From positions 248,001 to 312,000 of the forward strand of contig NZ_AUGX01000008.1 in NCBI RefSeq assembly GCF_000422885.1: DNA of 64,000 nucleotides. Reading direction: 5' to 3'. The stretch is from Ottowia thiooxydans DSM 14619. GTDB taxonomy: Bacteria > Pseudomonadota > Gammaproteobacteria > Burkholderiales > Burkholderiaceae_C. How positions within the stretch are numbered: the first letter of the stretch is position 1; every line of letters starts with the position of its first letter. Below are positions 58,203 through 64,000 of this stretch, in pieces. Made by a program: the position numbers and the translations under genes. The notes below the pieces were generated by a model that did not search any database, was not told where the DNA came from, and saw nothing but the letters and a program-made list of their open reading frames with translations.

Positions 58203-60334
58203 CAGGCAGCCAAGCGCGACAAATCAGCCACGCGGTTCATGGCTTGATGCAACTGCTTGAGAAGACCCTGGCGGTTCAGGCGAAGATCCAATTGCTCCGC
58301 GTTGACCATCACGCCATCAAAAAAGGCATCCACCGGTTCGCGAAACGCTGCCAGGGTTTGAAGAGACCCCGTGTAATCACCGGCTTCAAACTGCGCATTG
58401 GCGCTTGGCACCACCTTTTGCATCGCGGCATGGAGAGCTTTCTCGGCGGGCTCTTGCAGTAGCGACTCGCTGACGGCGGCGCCAGCCTCGGCTTCGCTCA
58501 CCTTTTTCAGAATGTTGCCAATGCGCTTGTTAGCAGCGGCCAGGGCTGGAGCTTCTGGTAGCTGGGCAAACGCGCGCACGGCGTCCAAACGCGGAGGCAT
58601 TTCACCCCAAAGCGGCCGAACCGAGATCACGGCATCGACTTCTTGCGTGCTGTAGCCCAGTTCGCGCAGGTAGCTCGCCACCCGTTCGTAGAAAAAGTTG
58701 AGCAGCAGCGCGTTGCTCTTGTCACTTTCGGGCAGCAAGTTGCCAAATACGCTGGCCGCCTGCGCGAGCACGCTGGGCATATCGAGGGGGAGTTTTTTCT
58801 CCACCAGCATGCGCACGATGCCGAGAGCGTGCCGGCGCAGGGCAAAGGGATCCTTGTCGCCAGTCGGCAAATTGCCGATGCCGAACATGCCAACCAGTGT
58901 TTCCAGCTTGTCGGCCAAGGCCACCACCGTACCGGCCTGGCCCCGGGGCAGCTCATCGCCGGCAAACCGGGGTTTGTAATGGTCTTCCACGGCGAAGGCG
59001 ATGTCTTCGGACAGCCCGTCGTGGCGAGCGTAGTAGCCGCCCATCACACCCTGCAGTTCCGGGAATTCACCCACCATGTCCGTCAAGAGATCGGCCTTGG
59101 CCAGCATGGCAGCCTGATCCGCCGCCTTGGCCAGAACATCTCCGCCAAGTTGCTGGCCAATGAGACGAGCTATGGCGCGTACGCGCTCGGTGCGCTCGCC
59201 TTGCGTACCCAGCTTGTTGTGATAGACCACCTTGGCCAGCGCAGGCACGCGCTCGGCAAGGGTCTTTTTGCGGTCCTGATCGAAGAAAAATTTGGCGTCT
59301 GCCAGGCGTGGACGCACCACGCGCTCATTGCCGCCGATGACGGCGCTTGGATCTTCGGGGGTGATGTTGCTCACCACCAGGAACTTGTTCGTCAGCCGCG
59401 CATGGGAGTCCAGAAGCGGAAAATACTTCTGGTTGGCTTTCATCGTGAGAATTAAGCACTCCTGCGGCACATCGAGAAATTGTGGTTCGAATTCGCAGAT
59501 CAGCACGTTAGGCCGTTCGACCAACGCCGTCACCTCATCGAGCAGCGCCTCATCCTCAATCGCTGCGAGATCCTTGCCAGCACGGGCAGCGGACTCCTTG
59601 AGCTGCGCCTCAATAGCGGCGCGACGTTCTTCAAAACTGGCAATGACCGCGCCCTGCTCACGCAAGCTGACGGCATAACTGTCGGCATGCCCAAGCTCTA
59701 TGGGGTCAACGGAGGCTTCAAAGCGGTGGCCGTGCGTGTTCCGGCCGGCCGTCAGGCCCAGCGCGGAAACTGGCACGACGCTGGTGCCATGCAGAGCCAC
59801 CAGTCCGTGCGCAGGGCGAACGAACTGCACGCTGCTCCAGCCAGGAAGCTCGCAACCCGATTCGAGCTGGTAGGTCATGACCTTGGGAATGGGCAGCTTG
59901 GCAATGGCTTCGGCCAGGGCTTTCTGCAGGCCGGTCTCAAGCGTTGTGCCAGAGGCCACGCTGTCGTAGAACAAAGCTTCCGCCTTGCCATCCATCGCCC
60001 GCCGCAAGAGAGGTACGGCGCTGGCATCGGCACCTGCGGCCTGCAAGCGTTTCAAAAGGGCTGGCGTGGCATTGCCATTGGCGTCGAGGCCAACGCTCAC
60101 GGGCATCAGCTTTTGTTGCACTGCTTTGTCTGCCGCCTTGTCGACCACTTGCGTGATGTGCGCCGCCAAGCGGCGCGGGCTGGCGTAGGCCGTGGCGATG
60201 GAGGTTTCATCAGCCAAGCCTTGCGCCTTCAACTGTTCGTGAAGGACAGTAGCGAAAGCGTTGCCCAGTTTTCTCAATGCCTTGGGGGGCAGCTCTTCAA
60301 CGAAGAGTTCAATCAGGAGGTTTTGCGCGGTCAT
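58202..60334 (-). CDS. glyS: Glycyl-tRNA synthetase beta subunit
   Basis: 710 residues from the ATG at 60334; a TTG three codons upstream is also in frame. N-L-L-I-E-L-F-V-E-E-L-P-P-K-A-L is the family start. S-P-R-R-L-A near 50, the R-E-V-x-T-Y-Q-L-E-like V-M-T-Y-Q-L-E-S-G near 155, and the HD-like H-D-G-L-S-E-D near 440 are visible; the C-terminus is the anticodon-binding part. It forms the alpha2beta2 enzyme with GlyQ, 24 bases upstream. Confidence 0.96.
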   Translation of the reverse strand: MTAQNLLIELFVEELPPKALRKLGNAFATVLHEQLKAQGLADETSIATAYASPRRLAAHITQVVDKAADKAVQQKLMPVSVGLDANGNATPALLKRLQAAGADASAVPLLRRAMDGKAEALFYDSVASGTTLETGLQKALAEAIAKLPIPKVMTYQLESGCELPGWSSVQFVRPAHGLVALHGTSVVPVSALGLTAGRNTHGHRFEASVDPIELGHADSYAVSLREQGAVIASFEERRAAIEAQLKESAARAGKDLAAIEDEALLDEVTALVERPNVLICEFEPQFLDVPQECLILTMKANQKYFPLLDSHARLTNKFLVVSNITPEDPSAVIGGNERVVRPRLADAKFFFDQDRKKTLAERVPALAKVVYHNKLGTQGERTERVRAIARLIGQQLGGDVLAKAADQAAMLAKADLLTDMVGEFPELQGVMGGYYARHDGLSEDIAFAVEDHYKPRFAGDELPRGQAGTVVALADKLETLVGMFGIGNLPTGDKDPFALRRHALGIVRMLVEKKLPLDMPSVLAQAASVFGNLLPESDKSNALLLNFFYERVASYLRELGYSTQEVDAVISVRPLWGEMPPRLDAVRAFAQLPEAPALAAANKRIGNILKKVSEAEAGAAVSESLLQEPAEKALHAAMQKVVPSANAQFEAGDYTGSLQTLAAFREPVDAFFDGVMVNAEQLDLRLNRQGLLKQLHQAMNRVADLSRLAA

Positions 60335-60358
60335 GGAAGTCAATTCAGATCAGCCTGT

Positions 60359-61267
60359 TCAAGCGGCTTTTCGGGGCGGCATTTGCGCTACCCACTCGCG
60401 CGGAGCCAGTGGAAAATCCAGGCGCTCGCGGGATTCGTAGTAGCTCTGCGCCACAGCGCGGGCCAGATTTCGAATGCGGCCTATGTAGGCGGCGCGCTCG
60501 GTCACGGAAATGGCGCCGCGCGCATCCAGCAGGTTGAAGGTATGCGCGGCTTTGAGCACTTGCTCATAGGCAGGCAACGCCAATTGCTGCTCAATCAGGT
60601 GCTTGGCTTGCTTTTCATATGCATTGAACGCAGTGAACATGAATTCAGCGTCTGAATGCTCGAAGTTGTAGGCAGACTGTTCCTGCTCGTTTTGCAGGTA
60701 GACGTCGCCATAGCTCAGGCCTTCGGTCCAGGTGAGGTTGAAGACGTTGTCCACGCCTTGCAGGTACATGGCCAGGCGCTCCAGGCCGTAGGTGATCTCA
60801 CCAGTGGCCGGTTTGCAATCAATGCCCCCTACTTGCTGGAAATAGGTGAACTGGGTCACTTCCATGCCGTTCAGCCAGACCTCCCAGCCCAAGCCCCAGG
60901 CGCCGAGTGTGGGATTTTCCCAATCGTCCTCAACGAAACGGATGTCGTTTTTCTTCAGATCGAAGCCCAGGGCCTCCAGCGAGCCCAGGTAGAGCTCCAG
61001 GATATTGGCCGGCGCGGGCTTGAGCACCACCTGAAATTGGTAGTAATGCTGCATGCGATTGGGGTTTTGCCCATAGCGGCCGTCTTTTGGGCGACGGCTG
61101 GGCTGCACATAGGCGGCTTTCCAGGGCTCAGGGCCTATGGCACGCAGAAAAGTGGCGGTATGGGAAGTACCGGCCCCGACCTCCATGTCATAGGGCTGAA
61201 GGAGCGCGCAGCCTTGCGCGTCCCAGTATTGCTGGAGCTTGAGAATGATCTGCTGGAAGGTAAGCAT
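60359..61267 (-). CDS. glyQ: Glycyl-tRNA synthetase alpha subunit
   Basis: 302 residues. [14 protein letters not shown], then [15 protein letters not shown] near 28 and [11 protein letters not shown] near 57 are the class II catalytic blocks of the tetrameric bacterial enzyme. Complete and upstream of glyS. Confidence 0.97.
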   Translation of the reverse strand: MLTFQQIILKLQQYWDAQGCALLQPYDMEVGAGTSHTATFLRAIGPEPWKAAYVQPSRRPKDGRYGQNPNRMQHYYQFQVVLKPAPANILELYLGSLEALGFDLKKNDIRFVEDDWENPTLGAWGLGWEVWLNGMEVTQFTYFQQVGGIDCKPATGEITYGLERLAMYLQGVDNVFNLTWTEGLSYGDVYLQNEQEQSAYNFEHSDAEFMFTAFNAYEKQAKHLIEQQLALPAYEQVLKAAHTFNLLDARGAISVTERAAYIGRIRNLARAVAQSYYESRERLDFPLAPREWVAQMPPRKAA

Positions 61268-61334
61268 GCGGCGGTGGCCCGGGCAAGAAACGAGAAAAGC
61301 GCGACCGTCTCACGGTCACGTAAAAACCTAGATT

Positions 61335-62972
61335 CTAAGAGCGGCCCCGCACTGACCCGGCGATGCCCCACAGAACCAGAGCCAAGCACAGCCCCCAGAG
61401 CGGCCACAACCCGAATCGAGAGGCCCAGTTGGCGAACGGGGTCAGGTTGGTGCGACCCTCGAATTGGGCCTTCAGAACGCCTCGCGTCAAACGGGGCAGC
61501 TCATGGGTGACTTGGCCTCGGTGGTCAATGACTGCCGTGGCGCCCGTATTCGTGGCTCGGAGCATGGGGCGTTCGAATTCAAGCGTACGCATGCGGCTGA
61601 TCTGCAAGTGCTGACCAATCGCTATGCTGTCGCCAAACCAGCCAATATTGCTGAGGTTGACCAAGGCAGTAGGTGCGTTGGCAGGCGTGGCAAACCGGGC
61701 GGCCAGCTCCTCGCCAAACAAATCCTCATAGCAGACATTGGGCGCGAGCCGTTGACCCTGCCATTCGAACGAAGCTTGGCCCACAGCGCCGCGCTCGAAA
61801 TCGCCCAGTGGAATGTTCATCATCTGCGTGAACCATTTGAAAAACGGCGGGATGAACTCACCAAAGGGCACAAGGTGATGCTTGTCGTAACGGTAGGGCT
61901 CCGTCTGGCCAGGTTTGAAACCGACCACGGAATTGGTGTAGCCCGCTTCCATGTCGCCCAGCGGTATGCCCAGCAGCGCAGCCTGAGCACCGCCGTCGTA
62001 TCGGGCTGCCAACGCTTCCCAATAGCCCGTAGGTAATTGGCGGGGCAGCACCGGCACGGCGGTTTCAGGTGCCACCACCAGGGTGGCCTCGGCGTCGCGC
62101 AGTTGCTCGCCATACCAGCGCAAGGAGTCCATGACACCCGTGCCGGGCACGAATTTCTCGTCTTGCGGAATATTGCCTTGCAGAAGGGCCACACTCATCA
62201 CCAGCGGCTGCGCAGGAGAAGCCGAGACTGGACAAAAACCGGCAGTGCCATCGACAGCGCACTGCCGCGCTGCCCAGCCTGCGCCACCCAGCGCCACGAC
62301 CAACGCCATTCCAGCGTAAATAGGCCAGGCGCGCCAGCGAAAACGGGGCGCCAATACCAGCAACGCCGCCAGCGCCGCGGCCACAAAACCTATGCTGTAC
62401 ACGCCTCCGTATCGTGCCAGGAAGGCCAGCGGCCCATCTATGTGGGCATATCCACCCGCGCCCCATGGAAAGCCAGTGAACCAACTGCCACGGGCCAGCT
62501 CGGCCAGTGTCCATAACGCGGCAAATAGAAGTGCGGGGGCCAAGCCGCCTGCATTCCTGCGCGAAGGCGTCAACGCCATGAAGACCGCGCAAACGAAGCC
62601 GTAGTAAAGCGCCAGTAAACCGGCTAGCCCCAATACCGCCATCACCGCCAGCACGGCATTCAGCCCACCATAGGTGTGCATGGAAATGAACAACCACCAG
62701 AATGTGCCGGTCAGCCAGCCCAACCCGAACAGCCAGCCTAGCCACAAGCCTGTACGCCATCCCGCTTCAACCTGCGGAGTGCCCCAGGTGCTGGCACTCC
62801 ACGATGTGGTTCGCTCGGTTCGATGAACCAGCTGCCACACCAGGAATGCGAGACTGAGCACCTGTAGCCACCAATGCGGCTGGCCTGTCCACGGATCACC
62901 GATGGAAAACGCCTGCGCGCAGCCTGCGGCCAGCGCCATAGGAGAGCAGGCGAACCGGCGCGCGAAACTCAT
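61335..62972 (-). CDS. lnt: Apolipoprotein N-acyltransferase
   Basis: 545 residues. About six to seven N-terminal membrane helices up to residue 240, then a periplasmic nitrilase domain with the Glu-Lys-Cys triad visible: V-A-P-E-T-A-V-P near 290, K-H-H-L-V-P-F-G-E-F near 360 and N-V-C-Y-E-D-L-F near 412; a last helix closes the protein (near 520-540). It adds the third acyl chain to lipoproteins. Follows corC by nine bases, the classical corC(ybeX)-lnt pairing. Confidence 0.96.
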   Translation of the reverse strand: MSFARRFACSPMALAAGCAQAFSIGDPWTGQPHWWLQVLSLAFLVWQLVHRTERTTSWSASTWGTPQVEAGWRTGLWLGWLFGLGWLTGTFWWLFISMHTYGGLNAVLAVMAVLGLAGLLALYYGFVCAVFMALTPSRRNAGGLAPALLFAALWTLAELARGSWFTGFPWGAGGYAHIDGPLAFLARYGGVYSIGFVAAALAALLVLAPRFRWRAWPIYAGMALVVALGGAGWAARQCAVDGTAGFCPVSASPAQPLVMSVALLQGNIPQDEKFVPGTGVMDSLRWYGEQLRDAEATLVVAPETAVPVLPRQLPTGYWEALAARYDGGAQAALLGIPLGDMEAGYTNSVVGFKPGQTEPYRYDKHHLVPFGEFIPPFFKWFTQMMNIPLGDFERGAVGQASFEWQGQRLAPNVCYEDLFGEELAARFATPANAPTALVNLSNIGWFGDSIAIGQHLQISRMRTLEFERPMLRATNTGATAVIDHRGQVTHELPRLTRGVLKAQFEGRTNLTPFANWASRFGLWPLWGLCLALVLWGIAGSVRGRS

Positions 62973-62981
62973 GGAGGATTT

Positions 62982-63869
62982 TTAGTCTGGAGCGCCAGTT
63001 GGCGTCACTTTGAACCAGCGCACTGCGCCGCCCTTGGTGTGTAGCACCGCGAAATCAAGGCCACCCAATTGGAAACGCTCGCCGCGCTTGGGTACGTGAC
63101 CCATTTCATGGGCGATCAGACCCCCGATGGTGTCAAAGTCGACTTCCAGATCGCTGTCGGAATGAGTACCCAACTGAACGCCGAAGGACTCGTTGACGCG
63201 CTCAAGCGGGGTATCACCCGCCACGCGCCAAGTGTTGTCTGCCAGCGCGAAGATATCACCCGCGTCAGCGTCGATGTCGAATTCGTCCTCAATCTCACCG
63301 ACGATCTGCTCAAGCACGTCTTCAATGGTGATCAAACCCGCTGTGCGACCGAATTCATCGACCACGATGGCCAGATGATTGCGGTTGATGCGAAATGCTC
63401 GCAGCAACTCGTTCAATCCCTTGGTCTCCGGAACAAACACGGCTGGGCGAAGCAGTGTGCGAATATTCAGCTCCGGGGCCCGTTGCAGCTTGAGCAGGTC
63501 CTTGGCCATCAGGATGCCAATGATGTTCTCGCGCTCGTCCTGGTAGACCGGAAAACGCGAATGAGCGGTCGAGATGACCTCCCTCAGCAATTCCTCGTAC
63601 GGCGCGTCGATATTCAGCAAGTCCATGCGTGGCGCGGCCACCATGGCATCGCCAGCCGTCATGTCGGCCATGCGAAGCACGCCCTCCAGCATGACCCGGC
63701 TTTCGGCGTTGATCACCTGATTGTCCTCAGCCTCTGCCAAGGTTTCGATCAGTTCATCTGTCGAATCAGGGCCGGGGTTGATGAACTCGACGAGTTTCTG
63801 AAATAAGCTGCGTTTGTCTTCTCGCTCGGAAGCAGAGTAAGAGGAGTGCGCGGGATGCGGGTCAGCCAA
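62982..63869 (-). CDS. corC: CorC/HlyC-family magnesium and cobalt efflux protein
   Basis: 295 residues, no membrane helices. Two CBS domains (about 75-195; M-A-A-P-R-M-D-L at the first, V-D-E-F-G-R-T-A-G-L-I-T near the second), then the CorC_HlyC/transporter-associated domain (about 205-290: D-T-I-G-G-L-I-A-H-E-M-G-H-V-P-K-R-G-E). Cytoplasmic accessory to Mg2+ homeostasis. The upstream partner (commonly ybeY/phoH) would lie beyond the window. Confidence 0.94.
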   Translation of the reverse strand: MADPHPAHSSYSASEREDKRSLFQKLVEFINPGPDSTDELIETLAEAEDNQVINAESRVMLEGVLRMADMTAGDAMVAAPRMDLLNIDAPYEELLREVISTAHSRFPVYQDERENIIGILMAKDLLKLQRAPELNIRTLLRPAVFVPETKGLNELLRAFRINRNHLAIVVDEFGRTAGLITIEDVLEQIVGEIEDEFDIDADAGDIFALADNTWRVAGDTPLERVNESFGVQLGTHSDSDLEVDFDTIGGLIAHEMGHVPKRGERFQLGGLDFAVLHTKGGAVRWFKVTPTGAPD

Positions 63870-64000
63870 GGTCTGGGTGTGCAGGACGTGCGGTAGTTGC
63901 GAACCGCTCTAGGATAGCGGAAATCGCGGTCAAACCCGGGGTATTGCAAGATTTTCCTGGCTGGGCAGGTGGCGTAGCCTCAACAACCCAGGCAAGGATT

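Noticed and set aside
59480-60655. 391-codon frame antisense to glyS and glyQ
   Set aside because: Overlaps two essential synthetase genes and shows no protein-like motif.

Overview
The window is bacterial chromosome from a GC-rich betaproteobacterium, most probably family Comamonadaceae (Burkholderiales). The inference rests on ribBA with a degenerate second domain followed by ribH-nusB, ybgC-tolQRA, the order corC-lnt-glyQ-glyS-gmhB-plsC, and a MerR(LiuR)/thioesterase/isovaleryl-CoA dehydrogenase/carbonic anhydrase/aceK/thiolase run. No rRNA, tRNA, CRISPR array, integrase or transposase was seen. Genus cannot be decided from sequence reading alone.

Layout. 0-3.6 kb: small accessory genes (a truncated exported protein, a DUF4259-like protein, a cupin), a calcineurin-like phosphodiesterase and glyoxalase I, closed by two perfect hairpins. 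3.6-8.2 kb: a CYTH-CHAD protein, an OmpA-like protein, a ChaC-like cyclotransferase, pdxH and an AEC transporter. 8.3-14.5 kb: two co-directional blocks, ribBA-ribH-nusB-aminotransferase and ybgC-tolQ-tolR-tolA. No tolB or pal follows tolA. 14.5-18.3 kb: a rearranged region with two EF-hand lipoprotein paralogues, a secreted alpha/beta-hydrolase, a second copy of the last 67 bp of tolA, a 12-bp minisatellite and several REP-like palindromes, ending at dnaE. 22.1-24.6 kb: a small GTPase with three roadblock/LC7 proteins and one unknown protein, ended by a clear terminator. 24.7-29.8 kb: DoxX, pirin and a divergent LysR regulator, a renalase-like oxidoreductase, gluQ and a DUF421 protein. 29.9-36.2 kb: two paralogous sugar porters around a DegT aminotransferase and a GMC oxidoreductase. 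36.3-39.7 kb: trkH-trkA and ychJ. 39.7-45.4 kb: a small glycan-type island (two inverted paralogues of unknown function, a DegT aminotransferase, a left-handed-beta-helix acyltransferase, a glycosyltransferase). 45.4-55.1 kb: acyl-CoA and leucine catabolism genes with aceK and carbonic anhydrase, headed by a LiuR-like regulator with an 18-bp perfect palindrome in its divergent promoter. 55.2-64 kb: a YgjP-like peptidase, plsC-like, gmhB, glyS, glyQ, lnt and corC.

The points most worth following are: the tolA-tail/lipoprotein duplication, in which all six base differences between the two tolA tails are synonymous and the junction sits on a 5-base match inside a REP-like element; the GTPase/three-roadblock cluster, whose GTPase lacks the standard guanine-specificity motif; and the GMC oxidase + DegT aminotransferase + sugar porter operon, which has the oxidise-then-aminate logic of amino-sugar or aminocyclitol synthesis. 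All family assignments come from motif recognition by eye; no database search was run.
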